A stretch of DNA of 64,000 nt from Lachnospiraceae bacterium (GTDB lineage: Bacteria > Bacillota > Clostridia > Lachnospirales > Lachnospiraceae). The first letter of the stretch is position 1. Each line of letters begins with the position of its first letter. This document shows positions 33,559 to 44,419 of the stretch, piece by piece. The notes beneath the pieces are model-generated. The model had not been told where the DNA came from. It saw only the letters and a program-made list of their open reading frames with translations, and searched no databases. Made by a program: the position numbers and the translations under genes. The DNA lies in contig JAFXTJ010000032.1 of assembly GCA_017535945.1 (NCBI GenBank), positions 1 through 64,000 on the forward strand. The letters are read 5' to 3'.

Positions 33559-34848
33559 TTACTTCTTTTCCTTAGCCTGCTCAACAATGAACTTCAGCGC
33601 TTTCTCGATCTCGGAATTCTCGCGGATCTCCTTGAGCTGGCTCTTGCTCAGCATCTTCTTCAGATCCTCGACCTCCATCTTGTAATCCTCCGCCTGCTTC
33701 TTTAAGACTTCCTCAAGATCCTCATCGGAAAGCGTGAGGCCCTCCTGCTTCGCGATCTCGCCCAGGATCAGGGAGCTCTTTAAGCGCTTGATGACGCCGG
33801 GACGCATCTGCTCCCGCAGATCATCCAGACTCTGGCCGGAGAATTTCATGTACTGATCCAGCGACAGGCCCTGCATCTGCAGCTGTCTCGCGTAGTCGCG
33901 AATCATCATGTCCACGTTGGTATCGACCATCGCATCCGGCAGTTCCACTTCGGAATCCGCCGCGATCTCCTCGACGATCTTGTTCTCGCGCTCTTTTTCC
34001 GCGTCGGCGCGCTTCTTCTCGGCAAGCTTCTTCTTCACATCCTCTTTGTATTCCGCCAGCGTCTCAAACTCGGAGATATCGCTCGCGTACTCGTCGTTCA
34101 GCTCCGGGAGCTCCTTTGCACGGATGGCATGCACCACACACTTGAAGACCGCCGGCTTGCCCTTGAGGGACTCCTCGTGGTAATCCTCGGGGAAGGTCAC
34201 TTCCACATCCACGGGCTTGTCGATCTCGGCCCCGATGAGCTTCTCTTCAAAACCGGGGATGAAGGAACCGGAACCGATGGTCAGCGGATAGCCCTCTCCC
34301 TTGCCGCCTTCAAAAGGCACGCCGTCCACGAAGCCCTTAAAATCCAGCGTCACCGTGTCCTTATCCTGTACCGGGCGGTCCGTCACCTCGATGCTCCGCG
34401 CGTTCATGGTGCGCACGCGGTCGACCTCGGCATCGACCTCCTCATCGGTCACGCTGTCGTCGATCTTGTCGACCTTGATCCCCTTGTATTTGCCCAGTTT
34501 CACCGGAGGGCGCAGCGCCACGCGCGCTGTATAGATGAAGGGCTTGCCGCTCTCCAGCTGGGTCACGGCGAGTTCCGGCATGGACACGATGTCCTCGCCG
34601 CTCTCCTCCGCCGCATCGGCATAGGTCGAATCGATGGTGTCATTGGCGGCATCCTCGAAAAAGACCCCTGCGCCGTAAAGTTTCTCGATCATCTTGCGGG
34701 GCGCCTTGCCCTTGCGGAAACCCGGGACATTGATCCTCCCCCGGTTCGCACGGTAGGCCTTGTCCACCGCCTGTTCAAAGGTCTCCGCATCGATCTCGAT
34801 CGTGAGGAGCGCCATGTTGTTTTCCTGTTTTTCGACCTGTACGTTCAT
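33559..34848 (-). CDS. tig: Trigger factor
   Basis: A 429-residue ribosome-bound chaperone with three domains: the N-terminal ribosome-binding domain with the loop GFRKGKAPR (signature GFRxGKxP), the FKBP-like prolyl isomerase domain at about 150-240 ([13 protein letters not shown] and [18 protein letters not shown]), and a C-terminal helical chaperone domain. It leads the operon with clpP, clpX and engB, the standard arrangement in Firmicutes. Confidence 0.97.
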   Translation of the reverse strand: MNVQVEKQENNMALLTIEIDAETFEQAVDKAYRANRGRINVPGFRKGKAPRKMIEKLYGAGVFFEDAANDTIDSTYADAAEESGEDIVSMPELAVTQLESGKPFIYTARVALRPPVKLGKYKGIKVDKIDDSVTDEEVDAEVDRVRTMNARSIEVTDRPVQDKDTVTLDFKGFVDGVPFEGGKGEGYPLTIGSGSFIPGFEEKLIGAEIDKPVDVEVTFPEDYHEESLKGKPAVFKCVVHAIRAKELPELNDEYASDISEFETLAEYKEDVKKKLAEKKRADAEKERENKIVEEIAADSEVELPDAMVDTNVDMMIRDYARQLQMQGLSLDQYMKFSGQSLDDLREQMRPGVIKRLKSSLILGEIAKQEGLTLSDEDLEEVLKKQAEDYKMEVEDLKKMLSKSQLKEIRENSEIEKALKFIVEQAKEKK

Positions 34849-34900
34849 GTTGTTACCTGACCTTCCTGATTAATGGTGACAAAAACTTACACAATCAAGC

Positions 34901-34930
34901 ATTCTAACATATCCCGGGGCAAAAATGCAA
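34901..34930 (-). promoter_or_regulatory. Promoter of the tig-clpP-clpX-engB operon
   Basis: Minus strand: TTGCAT (34925-34930), 18-bp spacer, TAGAAT (34901-34906) preceded by TGT, an extended -10. The leader would be about 45 bases long. Confidence 0.6.
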
Positions 34931-34939
34931 GAGAAACGC

Positions 34940-35491
34940 TCATTGCGTCGTATGAAATGCAAGATATGCGTTGGAGTATCTCTCGTCTCCGGTGACCTCC
35001 TCCCCGAACCACGCTGCCGGCCGGTATGCCGCCGCGATCTCCTCCGAGGGAAATTCCACTTCGGCGATGACGAGACCGGCCAGAGCACCCGCGAAGATGT
35101 CGAGCTCGATCACCGCATCGCCGCCCGAGACCCACCGTGCTCCCTCACTGCCTTCCGGAAAGGCATCCGCGTTAAGCGGGATCAGGATCCGTTTCTTCTC
35201 GATGACGATGCCGTCCGCCTTGTCGAGCAGATGCTCATAGGCCTCCCGGGTCAGGTCCAGATTGTACTCCTCCTGTGCCAGGGTGTCCTGCCGCCGGAGC
35301 CCCTTGTAGGTCATGTAAAAATGTTCTTCGGGCGCACCGCCCTCTGCCGTCTGCACAGACAGCGCGTCCCTGCGCACCCGTACTGCGGGGTGGCGGCACA
35401 GATAACCCTGCGTGATCTCCCGATAAGGAAAGCGCTCCGCATCCGCCGGGAGCGCCTTCACCAGATATTTCTTCTCGATCTCAAATCCCAT
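34940..35491 (-). CDS. CYTH domain protein
   Basis: A 183-residue protein of the CYTH/triphosphate tunnel metalloenzyme superfamily. The signature EIEKKYLV at residues 4-11 supplies the ExExK metal-binding motif, and alternating basic and acidic strands (VRVRRD, EKKRILIPL, ELDIF) build the tunnel. Members hydrolyse triphosphates such as PPPi or ThTP or, rarely, make cAMP; most bacterial copies act as tripolyphosphatases. AAGGAT lies upstream of the ATG. It is ten bases downstream of the DJ-1 gene in the same direction. Confidence 0.9.
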   Translation of the reverse strand: MGFEIEKKYLVKALPADAERFPYREITQGYLCRHPAVRVRRDALSVQTAEGGAPEEHFYMTYKGLRRQDTLAQEEYNLDLTREAYEHLLDKADGIVIEKKRILIPLNADAFPEGSEGARWVSGGDAVIELDIFAGALAGLVIAEVEFPSEEIAAAYRPAAWFGEEVTGDERYSNAYLAFHTTQ

Positions 35492-35500
35492 GATAAATCC

Positions 35501-36052
35501 TTATTGACGGTAAACGATCTTCTTCGCCATTTCCACGTCCGCGTCCGGATCGCCGAGCGCCTCGATGATCTTGAGTGCAAAGGGGATCGCCGTCCCCAGC
35601 CCGCGGCTCGTGATGATATTGCCGTCTTTCGTCACCTCATCCTGTGTCACGACAGCCCCCTTCAGACCGTCCTCCATTCCGGGATAGCAACAGGCCCGCT
35701 TCCCTTCCAGCAGTCCCAGACTTCCGAATACGGTAGGTGCCGCACAGATGGCGGAGATATACCCCCCGTCGCGGTAGAATTCCCTGAGCCCGTCCGTCAG
35801 CACCCTGCATGCCGCCAGATGCTTCGTGCCGGGCATGCCGCCGGGCAGGATCAGCATATCGAACATATCAAAGTGAATATCGCTCAGTCTCTCATCCGCA
35901 CGGACTTCGATACCGTGGGATCCCGTCACCGTCTCCGCATCGTCGATTGAGATCATCCTGCAGCTGAACCCCGCTCTGCGCAGGAGATCCACCACCGTGA
36001 GCGCCTCCACCTCCTCAAAACCCTCTGCCAGGAATATCGCCGTTTCGACCAT
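35501..36052 (-). CDS. DJ-1/PfpI family protein (YajL-like)
   Basis: A 183-residue protein with the DJ-1 fold. The conserved Glu is in FLAEGFEEVEAL near residue 15 and the nucleophile-elbow Cys is in ISAICAAPTVFG near residue 100. Members are associated with repair of glycation damage or with oxidative stress. The gene lies between malQ and the CYTH gene with short spacings, all in one direction. Confidence 0.93.
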   Translation of the reverse strand: MVETAIFLAEGFEEVEALTVVDLLRRAGFSCRMISIDDAETVTGSHGIEVRADERLSDIHFDMFDMLILPGGMPGTKHLAACRVLTDGLREFYRDGGYISAICAAPTVFGSLGLLEGKRACCYPGMEDGLKGAVVTQDEVTKDGNIITSRGLGTAIPFALKIIEALGDPDADVEMAKKIVYRQ

Positions 36053-36063
36053 ACTCTTCCTCC

Positions 36064-37617
36064 TTATCCGAATTCCACTTCACTCTTGCGCTCCGGGATC
36101 CGTCCGTAGATGGCTGTCAGCCGGTGCATCCGTGCCGCAAGTTCTTTGGTCAGCGCATCACCGCGCATCCGCCAGGTCCAGTTGCCGCCCAGTGTCGACG
36201 GATGGTTGACCCGCGCCTCATGCCCCAGGAGCAGCCAGTCCTGCATGGGGATCACCGCCGTATCGGCGACACTCGCGTAGGCCGCACGGATCAGGCTGTC
36301 CGTCCCCTTCTCCGGATCCTCTCCGGCAAGTCCCAGATACTCGCAGGCAAAAGCGCGGTCCGCCGCGGGGATCTCCGTGAACCAGCTGCAGGTCGTGTCA
36401 TTATCATGTGTCCCGGTGTAGACCACGCAGTTGCGCGGGTAATTGTGCGGCAGATAATCGCTCTCTTCCCTGGAGTCAAAGGCGAACTGCAGGACCTTCA
36501 TCCCTGGATATCCGGTATCGGCGACCAGCTGCAGGACCTCCGGCGTCAGAAAGCCCAGATCCTCCGCGATCACCGGCACATCGCCGAGTTTTTCCCGCAA
36601 TGTCTCAAAGAATGCCCGGCCCGGACCTTTCTCCCAATGCCCGAACTCCGCGGTCTCATGACCGTACGGAATGGAATAATAGGACTCAAAACCGCGGAAA
36701 TGATCGATCCTGAGGACATCGCACAGGCCGAAGGCGTGACCGAGACGCTGCATCCACCAGGCATAGCCCGTCCGCGCGTGCTCGTCCCAGCGGTAAAGCG
36801 GATTGCCCCACAGCTGGCCTGTTGCGGAAAAGGCATCCGGCGGGCAGCCTGCCACGGCGCGCGGGACACATTCCGCGTCAAGCAGGAACAGCTCCGGATG
36901 AGACCAGACATCGGAGGAATCCGGCGCCACATAGATCGGGATATCGCCGATGATCCGGATCCCCGCGTCATTGGCGTATTTCTTGAACCGTCTGTACTGA
37001 ACATCAAAGAGATACTGCAGAAACGCGTGAAAATCAACTTCATCCGACAGCGCCCGGCGCATATCGGCCAGCGCTCCGGCATTGCGCATCCTGAGCGGCT
37101 TGTCCCACTCCAGGAAGCTCTTTCCGCCGAAATGCGTCTTTAATGCGATGAAGAGGGAATAATCCTCAAGCCAGAACGCGTTGTCCCGGGAGAAGCTGCG
37201 ATACGCATCCGCTGTGTAGACCGTGCTGCGCACCGATCCCGACCGGAAACGGTCATACGCCGCATGCAGAAGGCGGTATCTCGTCTCATAGATCCGCGCA
37301 TAATCGACCGGCTCTCCCTCCGGCATCTCATAAGGCGCCGCCTCTGCCGCCGTGAGGAGACCCTCCTCGATCAGAGAGTCGATATCGATGAAATACGGAT
37401 TGCCCGCGTAGGTGGAGAAGGACTGGTAAGGACTGTCCCCGTAACTCGTAGGCCCCATCGGGAGCACCTGCCAGTAACTCTGGCCGGCCCCGGCGAGGAA
37501 ATCCACAAACCGGTAGGCCTCGCGGGAAAACGCGCCGATGCCGTATCTGCCGGGAAGCGAAAACACCGGCAGGAGCACGCCTGCCGCGCGTGTCAGTTTT
37601 GACGATCCTCCCGCCAT
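36064..37617 (-). CDS. malQ: 4-alpha-glucanotransferase (GH77)
   Basis: A 517-residue amylomaltase that transfers maltodextrin segments in glycogen or maltose metabolism. GH77 signatures are present: LPMGPTSYGDSPYQSFSTYAGNP near residue 60, the nucleophile in DVLRIDHFRGF, the acid/base in VIAEDLGFLTPEV, and GTHDNDT near the C-terminus. AAAGG before the ATG at 37617 supports this start. It overlaps the sugar-kinase gene by 25 bases, which suggests coupled expression and a shared role in glucan or sugar use. Confidence 0.95.
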   Translation of the reverse strand: MAGGSSKLTRAAGVLLPVFSLPGRYGIGAFSREAYRFVDFLAGAGQSYWQVLPMGPTSYGDSPYQSFSTYAGNPYFIDIDSLIEEGLLTAAEAAPYEMPEGEPVDYARIYETRYRLLHAAYDRFRSGSVRSTVYTADAYRSFSRDNAFWLEDYSLFIALKTHFGGKSFLEWDKPLRMRNAGALADMRRALSDEVDFHAFLQYLFDVQYRRFKKYANDAGIRIIGDIPIYVAPDSSDVWSHPELFLLDAECVPRAVAGCPPDAFSATGQLWGNPLYRWDEHARTGYAWWMQRLGHAFGLCDVLRIDHFRGFESYYSIPYGHETAEFGHWEKGPGRAFFETLREKLGDVPVIAEDLGFLTPEVLQLVADTGYPGMKVLQFAFDSREESDYLPHNYPRNCVVYTGTHDNDTTCSWFTEIPAADRAFACEYLGLAGEDPEKGTDSLIRAAYASVADTAVIPMQDWLLLGHEARVNHPSTLGGNWTWRMRGDALTKELAARMHRLTAIYGRIPERKSEVEFG

Positions 37618-38519
37618 ATGATCCCTTTCCACTGATCGAGCTGCTCCGTGGTCATGAATCCCATCGATGTCCCCATATAGCCGATCTTGTACGAAGCAAA
37701 TAACAGCGCCATCTTGATCGCGTTGACGGAGTCCCCGTCCTCCGCATAGTAATGGAGGAAGCAGGAATACAGGGCATTTCCCGCGCCGACGGCATTGACG
37801 ATCTCGTTGATGCTCACGGTGTTGTAATGAGCATTGAGGCGCATCTTGCGGTCGTAGAGGATGAGTCCCTTGCTGCCCTGTCCGAGGATGATGACATCCG
37901 TCCCGTACTTCTCCCCGATCTGCTGCACAAATTCAAAAGGATCGCGGTCCTTGATGTCGTCGTCGCTGAAGTAGAGGACATTGGCCGCCTTGAGGAAGTC
38001 CGCGCTGTAGAGCTCGGTGCGTTCCGAGAAATTGCGGATGTTGACGGCGATCTTCTTGTTGTGCCGCACCGCCTCTTCGAGGATCGGCCGGCAGAAATTG
38101 GCGTTGGCCAGTACCGCGAAATCACACTGGGGCACCAGTTTATCGATGGTCTCACGGTCGTATACGCTGTCACGGATATCCTTGATATCCTCGTAGATCT
38201 GCTCCGTGCGGTTCTCGTCCACCATGATCACGGCGAGCGGCGTATCGCCCTTGGTCCGCTGTACATAATTGGTGGGCACCGAGATCTCATGGTGCGGCGG
38301 GTTCATCATGGAGATGTCCTGATTCTTCCCGAAGAAGGTGAGGAACATCACATCATCGCCCAGCCATTTCAGCGCCAGCGACTCGTTGTACGCATCGCCG
38401 CCGACATCGGTGAAGATGGTATTGGGTTTGTTGATGAGGGGCTGATACTCGATCGGTACCTTATCAACCTTAACGATCGTCTCGATCTGTGTGATCCCGG
38501 CCAGTAAAAATCGATTCAT
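37593..38519 (-). CDS. PfkB family carbohydrate kinase with altered catalytic motif
   Basis: A 308-residue ribokinase-like protein. The substrate-binding signature GGDAYNESLALKWLG is at residues 40-54, but the second PfkB signature, normally GAGD, reads AVGAGNALYS, with Asn248 where the catalytic Asp base is expected. The fold and ATP-binding elements (ILGQGSKGLILY) are otherwise intact. It may be a weak kinase, a sugar sensor or use another base. GGAGGGA lies upstream of the ATG at 38519. It lies between a TetR gene and malQ, apparently in one operon. Confidence 0.9.
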   Translation of the reverse strand: MNRFLLAGITQIETIVKVDKVPIEYQPLINKPNTIFTDVGGDAYNESLALKWLGDDVMFLTFFGKNQDISMMNPPHHEISVPTNYVQRTKGDTPLAVIMVDENRTEQIYEDIKDIRDSVYDRETIDKLVPQCDFAVLANANFCRPILEEAVRHNKKIAVNIRNFSERTELYSADFLKAANVLYFSDDDIKDRDPFEFVQQIGEKYGTDVIILGQGSKGLILYDRKMRLNAHYNTVSINEIVNAVGAGNALYSCFLHYYAEDGDSVNAIKMALLFASYKIGYMGTSMGFMTTEQLDQWKGIIWREDRQN

Positions 38520-38529
38520 AGTCCCTCCT

Positions 38530-39177
38530 TTACATGTTGTCAACCGCCGGTCCCATCACCGGCATGTCTGTGTCCGTCATAGTGCAAAATCTCCGCATCA
38601 TATCCAGATACGGCATACAGGCCTCCTCATATGCCGCCGCATAGCCCTCCTCCAGCCGGAGTGATTCGGCCAGGAGCGAACGGAAGGCACCGGTCAGCAG
38701 CCTGTCGATCATCCGGATATCCGTCCCGGGCCGAAACGCGGATATGTCCGCGCGCGCCAGGATCGCCCTGATCTGCTCCGCGTGCGCGGCGATCTGCGCC
38801 CCCGTGGCTTCCGCTGCCGCCTCATCCTCCTCACTGCCTGCCCGGTCAAGGAACAGGATCAGATACGGATAACTCTTCATACACTCGGCCTGCGCCCGGA
38901 CGATCTGTCCCAGCAGGACGAAATAATCCGTCTCCTCCCTGCCGATGCAGGTGGAAAGTTCGAGCTGTTCATATTTTGCCGCGTAATCGTAGAGGAAGGT
39001 GTACAGACCCAGCTTGGAGGTGAAATAGTGGAAGAGCAGGCCTTTGCTGATCCCCGCTTCCCGGACGATGTCATCCGTACTCGCGTGGGTGTAGCCCGCA
39101 TTCGCAAAGATCTTGAGCGATGCATTGATCATGCGGTCCTGCTTTTCCTTCTTCAGATCAAAGAATTTCTCGTTCAA
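38530..39177 (-). CDS. TetR family transcriptional regulator
   Basis: A 215-residue repressor with an N-terminal helix-turn-helix (residues about 15-60: KIFANAGYTHASTDDIVREA, then GISKGLLFHYFTSKLGLY) and a variable ligand-binding domain. The start is a TTG at 39177 with AAAGGAGGGG six to eight bases upstream. It is the first gene of a unit with the PfkB-like kinase and malQ. A perfect palindrome at the predicted transcription start (39213-39227) is a good candidate for its own operator. Confidence 0.93.
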   Translation of the reverse strand: MNEKFFDLKKEKQDRMINASLKIFANAGYTHASTDDIVREAGISKGLLFHYFTSKLGLYTFLYDYAAKYEQLELSTCIGREETDYFVLLGQIVRAQAECMKSYPYLILFLDRAGSEEDEAAAEATGAQIAAHAEQIRAILARADISAFRPGTDIRMIDRLLTGAFRSLLAESLRLEEGYAAAYEEACMPYLDMMRRFCTMTDTDMPVMGPAVDNM

Positions 39178-39212
39178 GGTTCCCCTCCTTTCGGAAGCGG
39201 ACGGTCACGGAT

Positions 39213-39239
39213 TGACCCGATGGGTCATACTTTATGATA
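39213..39239 (-). promoter_or_regulatory. Extended -10 and palindromic operator of the tetR unit
   Basis: The minus strand has an extended -10, TGCTATCAT (-10 at 39234-39239), giving a start near 39227. The perfect palindrome TGACCC-GAT-GGGTCA (39213-39227) lies exactly there, where a bound repressor would block initiation. A convincing -35 box was not identified. Confidence 0.55.
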
Positions 39240-39364
39240 GCACACTTGCATTTCTTTGGAAAGATACTCTTTCCCTCTTTTTTTTCCGTGAAAAATGCGG
39301 TATGATGGTTAGCGTGGATGCCGTTCCGTCTGACGGACGGCGCGTTATGAGTAAGGAGGGTATC

Positions 39365-39664
39365 ATGGCAAAGAGCGGCTTCGGCAAGTTTCTCGCGGTA
39401 TGCACGGTTGCGGCAGCGGCGGCGGCCGGTGTGTATTACTACCTGAGCAAGAACAACCCGGCATTCATCGATGATTACGATGATGACTTTGATGATGATT
39501 TCGACGATTTCGACGAAACGGACAAGACCGACTCCCGCAACTACGTCGATCTCGAGCGGGATGACTCCCTGGACCGCGAAGAGGAGGAGCCGGAGGACGA
39601 GGCTCCCGCTGCGGATGAGGACAAAGAGGACGATAACACCTTCCACGTGTCGGAAGACAGCTGA
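39365..39664 (+). CDS. Small acidic membrane-anchored protein
   Basis: A 99-residue protein. Residues 5-27 form one helix (GKFLAVCTVAAAAAAGVYYYL); the rest is strongly acidic with short repeats such as DDYDDDFDDDFDDFDE. The topology predicts an anchored acidic tail. AAGGAGGG lies upstream of the ATG. There is no recognisable family. The gene stands alone and ends at a strong terminator. Confidence 0.8.
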   Translation: MAKSGFGKFLAVCTVAAAAAAGVYYYLSKNNPAFIDDYDDDFDDDFDDFDETDKTDSRNYVDLERDDSLDREEEEPEDEAPAADEDKEDDNTFHVSEDS

Positions 39665-39696
39665 CACTGCGTTTACTGCCGGTAACGGAGCATAAG

Positions 39697-39726
39697 AAAA
39701 CGCGGACCCGCGGGTCCGCGTTTTTT
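39697..39726. terminator. Bidirectional intrinsic terminator
   Basis: AAAACGCGGACC-CGC-GGTCCGCGTTTT is an almost perfect palindrome flanked by A and T tracts. It lies between the convergent acidic-protein gene and the DUF2225 gene and can terminate both strands. Confidence 0.9.
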
Positions 39727-39747
39727 ATCCGTCTGTGATTGCCTGCC

Positions 39748-40605
39748 TTATTTTGCCATGGCCTTAACGGCCGCGACGATCTCCTCCTTGAGGTCTCTGG
39801 TCTTATCCTTGATGTGGGAGCTGGCGGAATGGGACAGGAGCACGGTGCTCACCATCTTGGACGCCGTCTGATAGTCCCCCACTTCAAAAGCCAGTGCCGC
39901 CAGCAGATAGTCGGTGGTGGGTTCATCCATGCCGCACATGGGGTAACCCTCCTTCTGACGGGCCAGAACAAAGCCTTCAAACGCGTTCTTCAGAAACGCC
40001 AGCTCGATCTGCTCGTTCTCGCGCTTCGCCTCCTCATAATCGGGAGCTTCCTTGTCCAGCACATCCCTCTCGCCGCGCATGATCCAGGCCAGTTTCAGAC
40101 AGATGTAGGCCTTTTCGCTGCTCTTGGCCATCTTGGCCTTGGCATTGGCGAGCGCCAGCTGGAAGCGGAGCTTCGCATCCTCGTAGGTGTAATACTCCTC
40201 TCCCCATTTCTGCGGACGGTAATTGATGCAGATCTGCGTGCGCACGCCTTCGATCTGCATCCGGGTCGGGCTGTCGAAGAAACGCCCCAGAGCCGCGTAG
40301 CCGCAGTGCGGGCAGGCCACGACATCGTATTTGACCTGATCCACAGGGGTATAGACCTGACGCAGATCGCGCTCGATGCGCAGCAGGCGGTTCTTGCCGG
40401 TCCGCACGGTCTTGTTCTTGAAATCCTCGCCGCAGACCGGGCAGGTATAGGATTTGTCAAAGAGGACATCCTTCTCCCCGAGCTGCACCACTTCCTTGAT
40501 CTCCGGTGCCGCCCGCTTTACCTGCGGTTTCTCCGGCTCCGCGAACAGATCTCCCTGTGCGAGATCTCCCAGACCGAGGCTTCTGAAATCAAAAATATCC
40601 GCCAT
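39748..40605 (-). CDS. DUF2225 domain protein
   Basis: A 285-residue cytoplasmic protein. The N-terminal half carries two Cys pairs, CPVCGEDF and CPHCGYAAL, which look like a zinc-ribbon. Between them is RLLRIERDLRQVY. The C-terminal half is a helical, TPR-like region (KLRFQLALANAKAKMAKSSE and so on). DUF2225 is of unknown function. GGAGG precedes the ATG at 40605. It follows glnS by four bases, so it belongs to the guaB-glnS operon. Confidence 0.88.
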   Translation of the reverse strand: MADIFDFRSLGLGDLAQGDLFAEPEKPQVKRAAPEIKEVVQLGEKDVLFDKSYTCPVCGEDFKNKTVRTGKNRLLRIERDLRQVYTPVDQVKYDVVACPHCGYAALGRFFDSPTRMQIEGVRTQICINYRPQKWGEEYYTYEDAKLRFQLALANAKAKMAKSSEKAYICLKLAWIMRGERDVLDKEAPDYEEAKRENEQIELAFLKNAFEGFVLARQKEGYPMCGMDEPTTDYLLAALAFEVGDYQTASKMVSTVLLSHSASSHIKDKTRDLKEEIVAAVKAMAK

Positions 40606-40609
40606 GTCC

Positions 40610-42310
40610 TCAACCCTCCTTAGGCAGTACAAATGAACTCTTTAATGATACGATGCGGTTGAACACCGGCGCCCCCGGTGCGGAATCCTTAAGATCCGCA
40701 CAGAAAAAGCCGCTGCGCACAAACTGGAACCGCTCCTCCGGCTGCGCGCCGGCAAGTGCGGGCTCGACACGCGCATCGTTTATTACTTCGACCGAATGGG
40801 GATTCAGATTGAGCGAACCGTCTTCCTTGTTGTAAACGCCCTTTTCCTCATCGATGATATTCTCATACAGCCGGACCGTACAGGTCGCCGACTGCGCCGC
40901 ACTCACCCAGTGGATCGTGCCCTTGACCTTGCGCCCGTCCGGGGATTCCCCGCCGCGCGATTCCGGGTCGTAGGTGCAGTGCACCGCGGTGATCTCCCCG
41001 TTCTCATCCTTGTCCACGCCGGTGCAGCGGACGAAGTAGGCATTCATGAGACGGACCTCGTTGCCGGGGAAGAGGCGGAAATACTTCTTCGGCGGCTCCT
41101 CCATGAAGTCGTCCCGCTCGATATACAGTTCTCCGGAGAAAGGCACCTTGCGCTTCCCCATCTCGGGAACATCCTTGTTATTCTCGATCTCCAGCTCCTC
41201 CGTCTGTCCGGCCGGATAATTGTCGATCACAAGCTTTAAGGGATGCAGGATCGCCATCATGCGCGGCGCCGTCTCCTTTAAATCCTCGCGGATACAGTAC
41301 TCCAGCATGGCGTCATCGGTGACGGAATTGGCCTTGCTCACGCCGCACAGCTCCACGAACCGGCGGATCGACGCCGGCGTATAGCCCCTGCGCCGCAGAG
41401 AGGCGATCGTCACCAGACGGGGATCGTCCCAGCCGTCCACGATGCCGTCCTCCACGAGCTTCTTGATATAGCGCTTGCCCGTCACCACATTGTTGAGGAA
41501 GAGCTTGGCGAATTCGATCTGGCGGGGCGGATGCACAAACTCGCATTCCCTGACCACCCACTCGTACAGCGGTCTGTGGTCCTCAAACTCCAGCGTGCAG
41601 ATACTGTGCGTCACACCTTCAAAGGCATCCTCCAGCGGATGCGCGAAATCATACATCGGATAGATGCACCAGGTATCGCCGGTGCGCGCGTGCGGAATAT
41701 GGGCCACGCGGTACAGGATGGGATCCCGCATGTTCATATTGGGAGAGGCCATGTCGATCCTGGCACGCAGAGTCATCGCGCCGTCCTCCACGGCACCGCT
41801 CTTCATCTCCTCAAACATGCGCAGATTCTCCTCGATGCTGCGCCCCCTGCCGGGATCCTCGCTGCCGGGCTCCGTGAGCGTCCCGCGGGTCTCCCGGATC
41901 TCATCGGCCGTCAGCGTGGAGATATAGGCCTTGCCCTTTTTGATGAGTTTCACGGCCTCTTCATACATACGGCCGAAATAGTCCGAGGCGTAAAAGAGAC
42001 GGTCCTCGTAATCCGCGCCGAGCCACTGCACATCCCGGATGATGGAGTCCATGAACTCGCTTTTCTCCTTGGTGGGATTGGTGTCGTCAAAGCGCATGTT
42101 GAACTTCCCGCCGTATTCCTGCGCCAGGCCGTAATTGAGCAGAATGCTCTTGGCATGGCCGATGTGCAGGAAGCCGTTGGGCTCCGGCGGAAAGCGGGTG
42201 CATACCGTATCGTAGACACCTTCCCGCAGATCCTTGTCGATGGCCATCTCGATGAAATTGCGCGAGGAGCCGGATTTATCCCCTGTCTGCTCCTTATCGA
42301 TCTCTTCCAT
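40610..42310 (-). CDS. glnS: Glutaminyl-tRNA synthetase
   Basis: A 566-residue class I synthetase that charges tRNA-Gln directly. HIGH is intact ([13 protein letters not shown], residues 49-52) within the [15 protein letters not shown] motif specific to the Gln/Glu group. The KMSKS-equivalent loop reads [11 protein letters not shown], a divergent form. The C-terminal anticodon-binding beta-barrels are present at about 350-560. GGAAAGGAAAGAC precedes the ATG. The presence of GlnRS means the organism need not depend only on the GatCAB transamidation route for Gln-tRNA. Confidence 0.96.
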   Translation of the reverse strand: MEEIDKEQTGDKSGSSRNFIEMAIDKDLREGVYDTVCTRFPPEPNGFLHIGHAKSILLNYGLAQEYGGKFNMRFDDTNPTKEKSEFMDSIIRDVQWLGADYEDRLFYASDYFGRMYEEAVKLIKKGKAYISTLTADEIRETRGTLTEPGSEDPGRGRSIEENLRMFEEMKSGAVEDGAMTLRARIDMASPNMNMRDPILYRVAHIPHARTGDTWCIYPMYDFAHPLEDAFEGVTHSICTLEFEDHRPLYEWVVRECEFVHPPRQIEFAKLFLNNVVTGKRYIKKLVEDGIVDGWDDPRLVTIASLRRRGYTPASIRRFVELCGVSKANSVTDDAMLEYCIREDLKETAPRMMAILHPLKLVIDNYPAGQTEELEIENNKDVPEMGKRKVPFSGELYIERDDFMEEPPKKYFRLFPGNEVRLMNAYFVRCTGVDKDENGEITAVHCTYDPESRGGESPDGRKVKGTIHWVSAAQSATCTVRLYENIIDEEKGVYNKEDGSLNLNPHSVEVINDARVEPALAGAQPEERFQFVRSGFFCADLKDSAPGAPVFNRIVSLKSSFVLPKEG

Positions 42311-42345
42311 GTCTTTCCTTTCCTCTTGCCTGTTTCAGGGATGCG

Positions 42346-43818
<1,473 letters not shown>

Positions 43819-44319
43819 TTAATCCGTAAACACCTTACCCGGAGCGACCGTCCTGATCGCCCGCACGAGATTCTCGCTGGGCTCCAGGATCAGACGCTTG
43901 CCGCCTTCAATGATCATCACATAACGCGGATCGGGTTCCCCCGGGCCGCCCGAATAATCGAGTGTTTCAAGCTGTCTGCCCGCCAGGCCGTCCAGACGGT
44001 GCGAACCGATCGGGGCGAACAGCTCCATCTCGGAGATCTTGTAATCCGCGACATGCTTCCGGCTCGTCTTGTTAAAGATCCGGTCAACGGTCAGTTCTTT
44101 TTCCACATAGGTGTATTCGTATTCCACCGAGGAACGCAGTCCGAAAAACCAGATGCCGACACCGGCGGCGATCACGATGATAAAGGCGATCAGATTGGAA
44201 AAGAGCAGTGCGATCAGCAGGAAACCGATCAGGAGCATAATGGAAAGGATCTGAAGGAAGCGCATGACGGTGACGGTCCTGGGCCTCGTCATACACTCCA
44301 CATATGCATTCACGTCCAT
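43819..44319 (-). CDS. Small membrane protein with two helices (DUF6106-like)
   Basis: A 166-residue protein starting MDVNAYVECMTRPRTVTV, followed by two close hydrophobic helices (residues 17-55: LQILSIMLLIGFLLIALLF and the segment after it) and a cytoplasmic beta-rich domain of about 100 residues ending LILEPSENLVRAI. The YVECM-type N-terminus reminds me of the DUF6106 family but I cannot confirm it. GGGGAGG lies upstream. It is the first gene of the guaB-glnS-DUF2225 operon. Confidence 0.75.
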   Translation of the reverse strand: MDVNAYVECMTRPRTVTVMRFLQILSIMLLIGFLLIALLFSNLIAFIIVIAAGVGIWFFGLRSSVEYEYTYVEKELTVDRIFNKTSRKHVADYKISEMELFAPIGSHRLDGLAGRQLETLDYSGGPGEPDPRYVMIIEGGKRLILEPSENLVRAIRTVAPGKVFTD

Positions 44320-44345
44320 CTGCTTGCCTCCCCTGCTCATTATGC

Positions 44346-44351
44346 TATACT
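44346..44351 (+). promoter_or_regulatory. Promoter of the 44420 membrane-protein gene
   Basis: An extended -10 TGCTATACT (-10 at 44346-44351), with TTGCCT 16 bp upstream (44324-44329). Its leader contains the AAGGAG ribosome site of the gene at 44420. Confidence 0.5.
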
Positions 44352-44368
44352 GTAAAAATATTCATTCT

Positions 44369-44397
44369 ATTGTACCTAACACACGTTTTTTTTGCAA
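44369..44397 (-). promoter_or_regulatory. Promoter of the guaB operon
   Basis: Minus strand: TTGCAA (44392-44397), 17-bp spacer, TACAAT (44369-44374). It overlaps the divergent transcript of the gene at 44420. Confidence 0.55.
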
Positions 44398-44419
44398 GAC
44401 GTTAAGGAGTGAAAAGCGC

